A DNA stretch of 64,000 nt from Pontibacter sp. HSC-14F20 (GCF_019599265.1 NZ_JAHZTC010000001.1:62001-126000), one strand, 5' to 3'; counted from the stretch's first letter, positions 43,881 through 52,802 are shown. Notes: generated by a model from the letters alone, not told the origin. Numbers and translations: made by a program.

Positions 43881-45179
43881 TTAACTGGGCTGCCCGGATT
43901 CTCTTACTTTCTTCAGTACCAGGCTATTCTGTATGGCAGCAAGTGCAAACCAGGCAAAGTTACTCAGAAGATAGGCAACCCCTGCACCCATTAGCCCAAA
44001 ATGCTTTAGAAAAATGATGTTGAACACCACATTAAAAACAGCGGCCAAAGCAACATTAATCACGAGAAGGCGCGATTTTTTGTAAAACAAAATAGGCGCA
44101 CCTAAAAGCTGCGACAGAAAGAAAAAGGCAAAACCTCCTACCAGATAAGGGATTAGACTTAGCGAGTCATGATAGCGCACATTGATGAATGCCTGCGCTA
44201 GGAACTGGCTAGCAAAGGCCAAAACTGCAAAAGCAATTAAAATTAAGAAAATCATTAATGCTTTATGCTGCTTAGAATCTCCTTTAGACAGTTTCTCAAA
44301 TATGTAAGGCGTATACACGCTTAAGACTGGTGCAATAAGCAGTGGCTCGAAAACAGATGAAAACTTATAAGCTACGGAGAAAATCCCTACGCTGGATTCC
44401 CCCAAGTAGTACAGGATGAGCCACCTGTCTACACCCGAAAGGCCCCAAAAAAACAAGGAAGAAAGTATAAAGGGAAAGCCTAGTTTTAAATGTTGAGAAG
44501 TTTCTGCCCATTTTACATTCAATTTGACGGGCTTGATAAACCTAAAATATAAAAGAGCCGGATAGGTAAGTGACAGTAAGAGTACACCAAGGTTAGTGAT
44601 CAAAATTCCATTCACACCTAGACGCAGGTAATACACCAGGTAAAGGTTAAGAACTAGAGTGACAATGCCTATCAGGATTTTGTTTACAGTTAAATTCAGG
44701 GCCTTTTTAGCTAACTGAAGTAGAGCGAAAAAAGTGTTTTGATAGAAACTGAAGAAGCTTTGTAAAAGAACCAAAACAATCATGAAAATCCCGACACTCT
44801 GCTCAAATAATACATTCCCAAAATAGACAAGACCTATACCTGCTGCAATATAGAGCGGTATAGCCAGCAGGGTGTAGATGTTAGTGATCTGGCTGATAGT
44901 ATCGCGCTTGCCCGCCCTATCCAGGTGAAAGTATTCAACATAAATGACCTGCGAGAGGCCAAATGAAAAAAGTATGGCTAGAATTGTCGAGGTTGTAGTC
45001 AGCAGTTCAAGTATACCGTAGTCGCTGGGGGCCAATACAGAAGTATAGAGTGGGATCAGGAAAAAGGCAATCCCCTTCAAAAACAAAGCACCCGAAGAGT
45101 AGATGAACAGGTTTTTTAGAAAATCGGACCTGAATACGCGTTGGATAACCTGCTTATATAATTCTGCTATTGCCTGCAC
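43881..45179 (-). CDS. Oligosaccharide flippase family protein (Wzx)
   Basis: 432 aa with about twelve hydrophobic helices, MATE/MVF-like polysaccharide exporter. FLKNLFIYSSGALFLKGIAFFLIPLYTSVLAPSDYGILELL is the typical first two helices; GFPFILSSLFFWGLSGVDRWLILYYLGESSVGIFSVAYKF is the second signature. It should flip the lipid-linked repeat unit to the periplasmic face. It follows the DUF268 gene after 123 bp and has its own candidate -7 box. Confidence 0.9.
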   Translation of the reverse strand: MQAIAELYKQVIQRVFRSDFLKNLFIYSSGALFLKGIAFFLIPLYTSVLAPSDYGILELLTTTSTILAILFSFGLSQVIYVEYFHLDRAGKRDTISQITNIYTLLAIPLYIAAGIGLVYFGNVLFEQSVGIFMIVLVLLQSFFSFYQNTFFALLQLAKKALNLTVNKILIGIVTLVLNLYLVYYLRLGVNGILITNLGVLLLSLTYPALLYFRFIKPVKLNVKWAETSQHLKLGFPFILSSLFFWGLSGVDRWLILYYLGESSVGIFSVAYKFSSVFEPLLIAPVLSVYTPYIFEKLSKGDSKQHKALMIFLILIAFAVLAFASQFLAQAFINVRYHDSLSLIPYLVGGFAFFFLSQLLGAPILFYKKSRLLVINVALAAVFNVVFNIIFLKHFGLMGAGVAYLLSNFAWFALAAIQNSLVLKKVRESGQPS

Positions 45180-45230
45180 TATACCTGTTAAAATTTCTTC
45201 CTGAGCCTCACATAGCTAGTAAGGAGGCGA

Positions 45231-45238
45231 CAAAGATA
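45231..45238 (-). promoter_or_regulatory. Candidate -7 box upstream of wzx
   Basis: Reverse strand reads TATCTTTG, a perfect TAnnTTTG, about 50 bp upstream of the flippase start. No well-placed -33 element was found. Confidence 0.4.
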
Positions 45239-45302
45239 GTCTGAATATGGAGAATTTCCTTAATAAGCTTAATGAGTCAAAAGCATTGGCAGAAATTAAA
45301 TC

Positions 45303-46088
45303 TTACCGTTTAGTGAGCTCAAAAATGCCGCACCCATAAGTACAGCCACAATTTTCTGCAATCAATTGGTCTGTCAATTCAATGTCTTCGTGAAGATCAC
45401 CTATGTCGTCTACAAAAGAGTAACGATCGAGCTTATAGTCTTTTAAAAGCAGCTGCAGCAAGTACTTTAAACTGAACACTCTGTGCGCATTAAACTCAAT
45501 TCTTTGCGGGCCAATAGGAGTTGAAAAATAAAATTTACCACCTTTCTTCAAGACATGGTATATAGTTGAAAGGCCTTTCAGGTGTCCGTCTGCGTCAATC
45601 GGGTCGTTATAACGTCCAAGTCCGAAATGCTCTATGGCGTGGAGCGATGAGATAGAATCTGTGTAATCTGTTAACGCTGAGTTCGGCTGCATAAAGTCTG
45701 CCTGGACAAACTTTATATTCCCGATCTTATTCTCCAATGGGCGAATATCGAAGACCTCGATCTCTCTGAAAGAAGCAACATGAGCTACAAAACCATCGGT
45801 ACGAGAACCAATATCAACATGGCGCAAAGGATTATCTCTAAAGACAGCTTTGGCTACATGAAGATCCTGATGAAAATAGTGCCCTGACATGATACCACTA
45901 TCAGAGCGTTTATCCTGAAGCATAGGCCGCATCACCTGAACAGGAAACTCGTTTTGATTCTCTAACTGAGACTTCAGTTTACGCAGGTCCCGGTAGAACC
46001 AACTTAAACCTTTTATATTGTGATATGCAGTATTTGGGTCAAACCCAACAAAAGAGAGCTTCTGTAGTACTTTGTCAATCGTTTTCAT
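45303..46088 (-). CDS. DUF268-like protein, putative SAM-dependent methyltransferase
   Basis: 261 aa. The line HVDIGSRTDGFVAHVASFREIEVFDIRPLENKIGNIKFVQADFM fits a Rossmann methyltransferase: DIGSRTDG as motif I, DIRP as motif II, and SSLHAIEHFGLGRYNDPIDADG plus YHVLKKGGKFYFSTPIG as motif IV and later. This matches DUF268 proteins often found in glycan clusters. It may methylate a sugar or the chain end, but that is inference. It is the first gene of the minus-strand cluster, with a candidate promoter 50 bp upstream. Confidence 0.78.
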   Translation of the reverse strand: MKTIDKVLQKLSFVGFDPNTAYHNIKGLSWFYRDLRKLKSQLENQNEFPVQVMRPMLQDKRSDSGIMSGHYFHQDLHVAKAVFRDNPLRHVDIGSRTDGFVAHVASFREIEVFDIRPLENKIGNIKFVQADFMQPNSALTDYTDSISSLHAIEHFGLGRYNDPIDADGHLKGLSTIYHVLKKGGKFYFSTPIGPQRIEFNAHRVFSLKYLLQLLLKDYKLDRYSFVDDIGDLHEDIELTDQLIAENCGCTYGCGIFELTKR

Positions 46089-46139
46089 TTGCTCTATACC
46101 TCAAAGAGTTGTGACTATAATCTCATCAACTCTTACTTT

Positions 46140-46174
46140 CAAACATAAGATCATCCTTAAATTGAATTTAGCAA
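46140..46174 (-). promoter_or_regulatory. Candidate promoter of the polysaccharide cluster
   Basis: Reverse strand shows TATGTTTG (46140-46147), a perfect TAnnTTTG, and TTG (46172-46174) 24 bp upstream. It would give a leader of about 45 nt for the DUF268 gene. Confidence 0.5.
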
Positions 46175-46546
46175 GTTAATTAGCTCAAGTTAATATCTTG
46201 TACTTTATTGGGACGCTTTAATGAATTTCTGCTTTATAAATAGAGGCGCAGGTCCCAGTTTATTTATTGCTTGTAGTCTATTAATAATCTTAAATAAAGT
46301 CAGTTAGTGGCTTTATATTTGGCAATTAGCGGAAGTGCATTATTGCGTAGTGTCCTGATTATTCGCAGGTAATTTAAATTTTACTCAGGATCAATCAGAA
46401 AATAAAGGTAGTACTTTACAATTGGAAGGCAATATTTGATTTACCTGGCATCACTAGAAAAGTGTAGAATCTGTTGGATGTGGTTTCCCTAAATGATTAG
46501 CTATCATAAAATAGATACTCAAATGATCATAACAAACAGATAGTTG

Positions 46547-46554
46547 TATATTTG
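46547..46554 (+). promoter_or_regulatory. Candidate -7 box of the Wzz-like gene
   Basis: TATATTTG, a perfect TAnnTTTG, 19 bp before the ATG at 46574. Confidence 0.5.
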
Positions 46555-46573
46555 CTGCCTGAACTGAAACCAT

Positions 46574-47482
46574 ATGCACGAATTGAAAGATAAGGACAAT
46601 AAGAGGCCGCGAGGTTCTTCAGATGAGGTAGACCTATACTTCCTTTATTTAAAACTGAGCGAATTATTTCAGGCTAGTGGTAGGGGGATTTCTAATTTTT
46701 TCAGAACACTGCTTTTTTACAAATGGTTGCTCGTTGCTTTTGTTGTATTAGGTATAGGCCTGGCTTATATAACCTATTCCACCAAAAAGCCATACTATAC
46801 CTCGTCCATGACCCTTATGCTTGCTAATATCCGAAACGAATTCATAGAGGACCAGCTCAACAAACTCACTATTATGATAGCGGAGGATAACTTTGAGGCT
46901 GTAGCTGAGCGGCTTGATATTTCTTCAGCTCAAGCAAAAGAAATAAAGGATATGGCCTTCAGTAACCTGGATGCGGACAGAGTTGACGAAGATAGCGTGC
47001 TTACTGGTTCTCCTTTCCGCATTGAGTTATCGCTGTATGACAGAACTTTATTTGATACGATGGAACCAGCACTCACTAGCTTCCTTGAAAGCAACCGATA
47101 CTTTGCCAGACAGAAACGTATTAAGCAGAGGCAAATAGAGCGAATTATTCGGAAACTTGATGGTGAAATCAGTTCGATTGACAGTTTAAAAACGGATGTA
47201 AATAGCCCTAGGGGGCCTGTAAATGGGTTTGTATATGGTCAACCTATAGATCCAACCAATCTTTATCGAGAGAGTATTTCTTTGTTTAAAGAACAGGTAA
47301 AATTAGAATCTGACCTTGAAAAGCTAGATAACGTTGAGGTTGTGACAGGTTTTGCACCTAAGCTTAGACCGACTGGTCCTAGTTTATTCAAACACTTAGT
47401 CATTGGAGCTTTCCTTGCCTTTGTCTTAGGTGTTCTGATGGCCTTAATTCTACAGTCTAATCGCATGAATAAGCTTAAGTAA
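46574..47482 (+). CDS. Wzz-like polysaccharide chain-length determinant
   Basis: 302 aa. Two membrane helices flank a large periplasmic part: about residues 53-70 (WLLVAFVVLGIGLAYITY) and 273-292 (LVIGAFLAFVLGVLMALIL). The loop is charged and helical (QRQIERIIRKLDGEISSIDSLKTD), typical of coiled-coil Wzz proteins. The proline motif before the second helix (APKLRPTGPSLFKHLV) agrees with the family. No C-terminal tyrosine kinase domain. It should control chain length of the polymer made by the adjacent, divergently transcribed cluster. Confidence 0.8.
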   Translation: MHELKDKDNKRPRGSSDEVDLYFLYLKLSELFQASGRGISNFFRTLLFYKWLLVAFVVLGIGLAYITYSTKKPYYTSSMTLMLANIRNEFIEDQLNKLTIMIAEDNFEAVAERLDISSAQAKEIKDMAFSNLDADRVDEDSVLTGSPFRIELSLYDRTLFDTMEPALTSFLESNRYFARQKRIKQRQIERIIRKLDGEISSIDSLKTDVNSPRGPVNGFVYGQPIDPTNLYRESISLFKEQVKLESDLEKLDNVEVVTGFAPKLRPTGPSLFKHLVIGAFLAFVLGVLMALILQSNRMNKLK

Positions 47483-47489
47483 GCTTTGG

Positions 47490-47551
47490 AACTCAAGAAT
47501 GCAAAATCCCCGCTACTTCTAAGAGTAGCGGGGATTTTGCATTCTTGAGTT
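47490..47551. terminator. Unusually long perfect hairpin terminator
   Basis: Perfect 28-bp inverted repeat (47490-47517 and 47524-47551) with a 6-nt loop TCTAAG. The core AATCCCCGCTACT / AGTAGCGGGGATT followed by TTTT is a standard terminator. It lies between the convergent Wzz-like gene (7 bp after its stop) and the GNAT-nitrilase gene (5 bp after its stop). Confidence 0.88.
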
Positions 47552-47556
47552 TATTC

Positions 47557-49107
47557 CTACTCCTCCTGCCTCAAAACCCAACTCAGATTATACAAATCCT
47601 TGCGTCGGTCTTTCAGGTTCCTTACACTACCGGCGGTATTCAGGTCCTTGAGCAGGTTCAGGTCTAGGTCGGCGATCAGGGTCATCTCGGTGTTCGGAGT
47701 GGCTTCGGCTACCACCGCATCGTGCGGGAAGGCAAAGTCAGAAGGGGAGAAGACGGCTGACTGGGAATACTGGATGTCCATGTTCTCTACCTTTGGCAGG
47801 TTGCCCACACTACCCGTAATGGCCACATAGCACTCGTTCTCGATGGCGCGGGCCTGTGCGCAGAGACGTACCCGGAGGTAGGCGTTCTTGGTATCCGTCC
47901 AGAAAGGCACAAAGAGGATTTTCATGTCCATGTCGGAGAGCATGCGGGCCAGTTCCGGGAATTCTACATCGTAACAGATCAGGATACCAATTTTGCCAAT
48001 GTCTGTGTCGAATATCTTGAGTTTGTGACCACCCCGCATACCCCAGTAATGCGACTCATCCGGGGTAACATGTAGCTTGTATTGCTTGTCGTAAGTACCG
48101 TCGCGGCGGCAGAGGTAGCTCACGTTATAGAGCTTGTTGTCGTAGTACTCCGGCATGCTGCCGGCAATGATGTTGATGTTGTAGGAGAGGGCCAGGTGAA
48201 TCATACGCTCCCGGATTTCCTCGGTATACTCGGCCATGCTTCGGATTGCCTCAGAAGGGGACTCCTCGTTGGTAAGGGCCATCAGCGGAGCGTTGAAGAA
48301 CTCAGGGAATACCACCATGTCCGACTTGTAGGAGCTGACAGTATCGACAAAAAACTCTACCTGCTGCATGAAATCATCCAGATCTTTTACGGCACGCATC
48401 TGCCACTGCACAATACCGATCCGGACAACAGTCTTTTTGCCCCCTAGCAGCTCTTCTTTCTCTTCATAGTACACGTTTATCCACTCCAGCAGCGTGGCGT
48501 AGGCGCGTGACTCTGTATCATCTGGCAGGTAGCCTTTGAGAATTTTTCGCACGTGGAAATCGTTGCTGAGCTGGAAGGAAAGCACCGGGTCGGCCAGTTC
48601 CTTGTTGCGCACCATTTCGATGTACTTGGCTGGCGTGAGCTTATCAGCATAGTCCTTGTAACCAGGTATACGGCCGCCGGCAATGATGCCGCGCAGGTTG
48701 AGGTTCTCGCAAATTTCCTTACGGGCATCGTAGAGGCGTCTGCCCAGGCGCAGGTTGCGGTAGTCCGGATGCACAAAAACGTCGATGCCATACAGGGTTT
48801 CGCCCTCTGGGTCATGTGACTTGAAGGTGCCCTTGTCGATGATCTGGTCGTAGGTATGCTTGTCGCCATACACGCTGTAATCTACAATCAGGCTGAGGGC
48901 CACGGCTACTACCTTCCCTTTGTCTTCTATACAGATCTGTCCTTCCGGAAATTTTTTGAGGAGATTGGAGAACTCTTTGCGGGTCCAGGCGCCGTCAATA
49001 TTGGAGTAGACCAGGTCCATGATCTCTTTTACTTCTTTGTAATCTTTGAGCTCCAACTGGCGCAATAACAGCCGGTGCTCAGAGTTTGCTTCTATTTTTT
49101 CACTCAT
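47557..49107 (-). CDS. Bifunctional GNAT acetyltransferase / carbon-nitrogen hydrolase
   Basis: 516 aa fusion. Residues 10-215 are a GNAT domain (LRQLELKDYKEVKEIMDLVYSN, YGIDVFVHPDYRNLRLGRRLYDARKEI, the acetyl-CoA loop RLGRRLY). Residues 227-505 are a nitrilase-superfamily amidase with the Glu-Lys-Cys triad: Glu269 in VVFPEFF, Lys344 in QYKLHVTPD and Cys378 in ILICYDVEFPE. The nitrilase part should hydrolyse an amide or transfer an acyl group; the GNAT part would acetylate an amine. The pairing is widespread in bacteria, but the substrate is not known. It has its own promoter box. Confidence 0.92.
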   Translation of the reverse strand: MSEKIEANSEHRLLLRQLELKDYKEVKEIMDLVYSNIDGAWTRKEFSNLLKKFPEGQICIEDKGKVVAVALSLIVDYSVYGDKHTYDQIIDKGTFKSHDPEGETLYGIDVFVHPDYRNLRLGRRLYDARKEICENLNLRGIIAGGRIPGYKDYADKLTPAKYIEMVRNKELADPVLSFQLSNDFHVRKILKGYLPDDTESRAYATLLEWINVYYEEKEELLGGKKTVVRIGIVQWQMRAVKDLDDFMQQVEFFVDTVSSYKSDMVVFPEFFNAPLMALTNEESPSEAIRSMAEYTEEIRERMIHLALSYNINIIAGSMPEYYDNKLYNVSYLCRRDGTYDKQYKLHVTPDESHYWGMRGGHKLKIFDTDIGKIGILICYDVEFPELARMLSDMDMKILFVPFWTDTKNAYLRVRLCAQARAIENECYVAITGSVGNLPKVENMDIQYSQSAVFSPSDFAFPHDAVVAEATPNTEMTLIADLDLNLLKDLNTAGSVRNLKDRRKDLYNLSWVLRQEE

Positions 49108-49201
49108 GTTTCAGGTTTGGGTTGCTTGCTACGGGTATACGTGAAGCAAGTATTATTTTGATATGATATTTTAATTGAAAGCAAGAAATGCTGCCTTCTG
49201 G

Positions 49202-49209
49202 CAAATTTA
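49202..49209 (-). promoter_or_regulatory. Candidate -7 box of the GNAT-nitrilase gene
   Basis: Reverse strand reads TAAATTTG, a perfect TAnnTTTG, about 95 bp upstream of the start and just downstream of the scoB terminator. Confidence 0.4.
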
Positions 49210-49214
49210 AAAAG

Positions 49215-49244
49215 AAAAAGCGCAGCTTTAACACCGCGCTTTTA
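49215..49244 (-). terminator. Terminator of scoAB
   Basis: Stem AAAAGCGC / GCGCTTTT with a 12-nt loop, and on the reverse strand a T-rich tail (TTTTTCTTTTT). It lies about 20 bp after the scoB stop. Confidence 0.8.
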
Positions 49245-49264
49245 ATGTGACAAGTATAGCTCTT

Positions 49265-49921
49265 TTAGAGCTGCACTTCCGGTATATCTCCTTCCACAAT
49301 CAGGCGTCCTTCGGTTGCCCGCTGAATCTCTTCTACCGTCACGCCTGGCGCTCGTTCCAGTAGTTTAAAGCCATCTTCTGTTACTTCGATCACAGCCAGA
49401 TCAGTTACGATTTTCTTGATGCATTTCAAGCCCGTGATCGGCAGGGTACATTCTTTTAGCAGTTTGGACGAGCCATCGCGGGCGGTGTGCTGCATGGCCA
49501 CAATAATGTTTTTGGCAGAGGCTACCAGGTCCATGGCGCCGCCCATACCTTTCACCATCTTGCCCGGAATCTTCCAGTTGGCAATATCGCCTTGCTCCGA
49601 CACCTCCATGGCGCCCAGGATAGTCAGGTCCACGTGCTCACCCCGGATCATACCAAAGCTCTCAGCAGAACTGAAAATAGAAGATCCGGGCAGGGTCGTG
49701 ATGGTCTGCTTGCCGGCGTTGATCAGGTCAGCGTCTACTTTGTCTTCGGTTGGGAAGGGGCCCATACCTAGTAATCCGTTTTCAGACTGCAGCACCACTT
49801 CCACCCCTTCAGGAATGTAATTGGCCACCAGCGTAGGTATACCGATGCCAAGATTGACGTACATTCCGTTTTTCACTTCTCTGGCGATTCGCTTCGCTAT
49901 TTGATTTTTATCAAGTCCCAT
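49265..49921 (-). CDS. scoB: 3-oxoacid CoA-transferase subunit B
   Basis: 218 aa, usual length. Forms an A2B2 enzyme with the neighbouring A subunit and moves CoA between succinyl-CoA (or acetyl-CoA) and acetoacetate. Motifs: [37 protein letters not shown] with the catalytic Glu of SENG, and [30 protein letters not shown]. It starts 11 bp after the A subunit. Whether the enzyme is used for ketone bodies or short-chain fatty acids cannot be told. Confidence 0.93.
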   Translation of the reverse strand: MGLDKNQIAKRIAREVKNGMYVNLGIGIPTLVANYIPEGVEVVLQSENGLLGMGPFPTEDKVDADLINAGKQTITTLPGSSIFSSAESFGMIRGEHVDLTILGAMEVSEQGDIANWKIPGKMVKGMGGAMDLVASAKNIIVAMQHTARDGSSKLLKECTLPITGLKCIKKIVTDLAVIEVTEDGFKLLERAPGVTVEEIQRATEGRLIVEGDIPEVQL

Positions 49922-49932
49922 TTCTTTGTCGG

Positions 49933-50631
49933 TTAAGCAGTTCTAACTGTGCGCTGTTCAATACGCTTCTCGTACTTCTCGCCCTGGAAAATGCGCTGCA
50001 CGTAGATGCCGGGCGTGTGAATCATGTTCGGGTCCAGCTCGCCGGCAGGTACCAGCTCTTCTACCTCCGCCACAGTGATTTTACCGGCTGCGGCCATCAT
50101 CGGGTTGAAATTGCGGGCCGTGCCTTTGTAGATCAGGTTACCGGCAGTATCTCCTTTCCAGGCTTTCACAAAAGAAAAGTCTGCCTTCAACCACGATTCC
50201 ATCAAATACATTTTGCCGTTAAATTCCCGGCTTTCTTTTCCTTCGCCCACCTCGGTGCCGTAGCCGGCAGGGGTGAAGAAAGCAGGTATACCGGCTCCTC
50301 CGGCACGAATGCGTTCGGCCAGCGTTCCCTGCGGAGTCAGCTCAACCTCCAGTTCACCGCTCAGCAACTGGCGCTCAAACTCTGCGTTTTCGCCTACATA
50401 ACTGGCAATCATCTTTTTGACCTGGCGCTTTTGGAGCAGCAGACCGATACCATAGTCGTCCACGCCGGCATTATTGGAAATACAGGTCAGATCTTTTACA
50501 CCAAGGCGCAACAGTTCCTGTATGGCGTTTTCAGGGATGCCACACAAGCCAAAGCCCCCCAGCATGAAGGTCATGCCATCCTGTACACCCTGCAGGGCCT
50601 CGTGTGCGTTTTTTACAGTTTTATTTATCAT
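49933..50631 (-). CDS. scoA: 3-oxoacid CoA-transferase subunit A
   Basis: 232 aa. Motifs: [65 protein letters not shown] and the tail [33 protein letters not shown], which are diagnostic for family I CoA-transferase alpha subunits. It is first in the scoA-scoB operon; no clear promoter box was found in the 550 bp upstream. Confidence 0.93.
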   Translation of the reverse strand: MINKTVKNAHEALQGVQDGMTFMLGGFGLCGIPENAIQELLRLGVKDLTCISNNAGVDDYGIGLLLQKRQVKKMIASYVGENAEFERQLLSGELEVELTPQGTLAERIRAGGAGIPAFFTPAGYGTEVGEGKESREFNGKMYLMESWLKADFSFVKAWKGDTAGNLIYKGTARNFNPMMAAAGKITVAEVEELVPAGELDPNMIHTPGIYVQRIFQGEKYEKRIEQRTVRTA

Positions 50632-51183
50632 CGTTAGAAGGTATGCTTATGCGTCGGTCCGGCAGGTATAGCCGGCACTGACAGCAATTGAACTAAGTTT
50701 TATCCGATAGAAAGTTAGATAGAAAAAAGGCCATATACAATTGATTCCGCTGTGTTTTTAGGTGAAACAGGTCTCTGCGGAGGTGAGGTGTTGTTTTTTT
50801 GGCATCATCAGCTTCTGACCGTTTGTCTTCTCTAGGTATAGCATCAATTCTGGTCATGTCCCAAAAATAACCAGGTAGGAACAGCTTGGAGGTATGAGGG
50901 AATCAAGATGTTGGTGTTGAAAGGTGGCTGACAAACCAAAAACAGAGAAAGACCCGCAGAAGACTATAGAGTCAGGCTGGGCACCAGAAAACTTACATCT
51001 TCATGTAGTTACGAGAGAAGTCCTTGAATCCGCTTAAAAATATGGGTAACCCTAAGGCGCTATACCTCGCAAGAGAAATATAATATGACGATCAGAATTA
51101 AAGCTCTATGCCTTAGGCTGTTGGGACGGGGCTCGTGAAGTATAGTTTGTAGGGAGCGGGTAGCTCATCGGAATATGGATGAA
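50632..51183. other. Intergenic region, about 550 bp, with small hairpin
   Basis: No reading frame of interest. A short hairpin CCGGC-AGGTATA-GCCGG lies at 50659-50675, its loop being a copy of the repeated heptamer; four heptamer copies are in or at the edge of the region (50665, 50834, 51060, 51184). No riboswitch or RNA gene was recognised. Confidence 0.4.
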
Positions 51184-52122
51184 CTATACCTGAATCGACT
51201 TTAACACACGCAGGGCATCTTCCTTGTCTTTGGCGAGCTGTGTTTTAAGGGCTTCCAGTCCGTCGAATTTCTGTTCCTGGCGCAGCATTTCAACAAATTC
51301 TACCGTTAAGGTATGCCCGTATAGGTTGCCTTCATAATTGATCAGGTGCACTTCCAGGGTAAGGTGGGCACCATCTACCGTCGGGCGAACACCGATGTTC
51401 ATCATACCGGGCAGGCGCTGTCCATCGTGCTTTACCCATACGGCATACACACCATGGGCAGGTATAAGCTTGTGGGGAGCAGGCATTTCCAGGTTGGCAG
51501 TCGGAAACCCGATCGTGCGGCCCAGTTTGTTACCTTCCACTACGGTAGAGGTCAGGCTGTAGGTATGGCCCAGGTAACGGTTGGCGGCAGGTATATCACC
51601 CGATTCGATGGCTCTGCGTATTTTAGTGGAGCTCACCCCGATATCGTCCACATCCTGACGCGGGATTTCCTCAACCTCGAAGCCATACTGCGCAGAGCGA
51701 GCCTTCAGATGTTCAAAGCTACCTTCGCGGTTTTTGCCGAAACGATGGTCGTAGCCAATAACGAGTACCTTGGTATGGATCGCCTTTACCAGCACATCTT
51801 CAATAAAGGAGCGGGAACTCAGGCGTGAAAAGGCTTTGGTGAAAGGAATGATCAGCAGATAATCGATGCCAAAGCTGCGCAACTGCTCGATGCGCTCATC
51901 AACGGTGGCGAGCAGCCTGAGGTCATTGTCTTCCGGGAAAAGCACCAGGCGTGGGTGTGGCCAGTAGGTAATTACCACACTCTGCCCGTCTGACTGGCGG
52001 GCTCGTTCCTTCACCCGCTGCAGGATCTTCTGATGGCCTACATGCACACCGTCAAAAGTGCCACTGGTCACCACCGGGAAACTAAGCTTCGGGAAATCAG
52101 CTATATCACGAATTACTTCCAT
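51184..52122 (-). CDS. ribF: Bifunctional riboflavin kinase / FAD synthetase
   Basis: 312 aa. The N-terminal FMN adenylyltransferase domain shows VVTSGTFDGVHVGHQKILQRV (HxGH nucleotide-binding motif) and VSSTKIRRAIESGDI; the C-terminal flavokinase domain has GRTIGFPTANLEMPAPHKLIPAHGVYAVWV and the tail with LTLEVHLINYEGNLYGHTLTVEF. It makes FMN then FAD from riboflavin and ATP. It overlaps the upstream truB gene by 17 bp, so translation is probably coupled. No FMN riboswitch was seen. Confidence 0.96.
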   Translation of the reverse strand: MEVIRDIADFPKLSFPVVTSGTFDGVHVGHQKILQRVKERARQSDGQSVVITYWPHPRLVLFPEDNDLRLLATVDERIEQLRSFGIDYLLIIPFTKAFSRLSSRSFIEDVLVKAIHTKVLVIGYDHRFGKNREGSFEHLKARSAQYGFEVEEIPRQDVDDIGVSSTKIRRAIESGDIPAANRYLGHTYSLTSTVVEGNKLGRTIGFPTANLEMPAPHKLIPAHGVYAVWVKHDGQRLPGMMNIGVRPTVDGAHLTLEVHLINYEGNLYGHTLTVEFVEMLRQEQKFDGLEALKTQLAKDKEDALRVLKSIQV

Positions 52123-52801
52123 TCGCTTCGAGTTGGGCTCTTCTGATCTGCTGAATGTCTTCTATCGTGAGGGCATCGGTTAACTTATACTCCCCGATTC
52201 GAGTGCGTACGAGCGCTGAGAGGTGAGCGCCTACGCCCAGTTTCTGACCCAAGTCATGCGCCAGACTACGAATATAGGTGCCTTTGCTGCAGATCACCTT
52301 AAAGGAGATGACAGCACCTTCTATATTTGTGATCTCAAACGCCTTGATGGTAATAGTACGAGGCTTCATTTCGGCTTCCTTGCCTTTACGGGCCAGGTCA
52401 TAAGCACGTTTGCCGTCTATCATCACGGCCGAGTAAATAGGAGGGATCTGCTCAATTGTGCCTACAAAGCTATCGGCTGCCGCCTGTACATCTCCCGGCG
52501 TGATGTGACTGATGTCCTTGCTTTCACTGACAGGGGTTTCCAGATCGTAGGAAGGCGTTGTCTGACCGAGCGTGATGGTACCGGTATATTCTTTTTCCTG
52601 TGCCTGAATCTCTTCAATGCGTTTGGTGAATTTACCGGTGCAAAGAATCAGTAGTCCGGAGGCGAGTGGATCGAGTGTGCCGGCATGGCCGATTTTCTTT
52701 ACCCGGAGGGTATTACGTACTTTCTTCACTACGTCAAACGACGTCCAGGTAAGCGGTTTATCAAGTAACAGGATTTCGCCTGCTTCAAAGTTATAATTCA
52801 T
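52106..52801 (-). CDS. truB: tRNA pseudouridine(55) synthase
   Basis: 231 aa. It makes pseudouridine at position 55 of tRNAs. LDKPLTWTSFDVVKKVRN and GHAGTLDPLASGLLILCTGKFTK (catalytic Asp in GTLDP) are diagnostic; IPPIYSAVMIDGKRAYDLARKG and ICSKGTYIRSLAHDLGQKLG follow. At 231 aa it is slightly shorter than the E. coli enzyme, lacking the C-terminal PUA-like extension as in many Bacteroidota. It is 1 bp after uppP and overlaps ribF. Confidence 0.95.
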   Translation of the reverse strand: MNYNFEAGEILLLDKPLTWTSFDVVKKVRNTLRVKKIGHAGTLDPLASGLLILCTGKFTKRIEEIQAQEKEYTGTITLGQTTPSYDLETPVSESKDISHITPGDVQAAADSFVGTIEQIPPIYSAVMIDGKRAYDLARKGKEAEMKPRTITIKAFEITNIEGAVISFKVICSKGTYIRSLAHDLGQKLGVGAHLSALVRTRIGEYKLTDALTIEDIQQIRRAQLEANGSNS

Positions 52802-52802
52802 G

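Larger units (their letters stand above)
46089..46573. other. Divergent intergenic region, 485 bp
   Basis: Lies between the DUF268 gene (minus) and the Wzz-like gene (plus). It is strongly AT-rich with no open frame. It contains a candidate promoter on each side (46140-46174 minus, 46547-46554 plus). The length exceeds what two promoters need, so other regulatory sites or a small RNA may be present; nothing specific was recognised. Confidence 0.5.

Noticed and set aside
43881..46088. Toxin-antitoxin, defence or prophage genes in the AT-rich cluster
   Set aside because: All genes there have clear glycan-related features, and no nuclease, integrase or toxin-like motif was found.
50632..51183. 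FMN riboswitch associated with ribF
   Set aside because: The region is downstream, not upstream, of ribF, which sits at the end of the ftsX operon; the conserved RFN sequence blocks were not seen.
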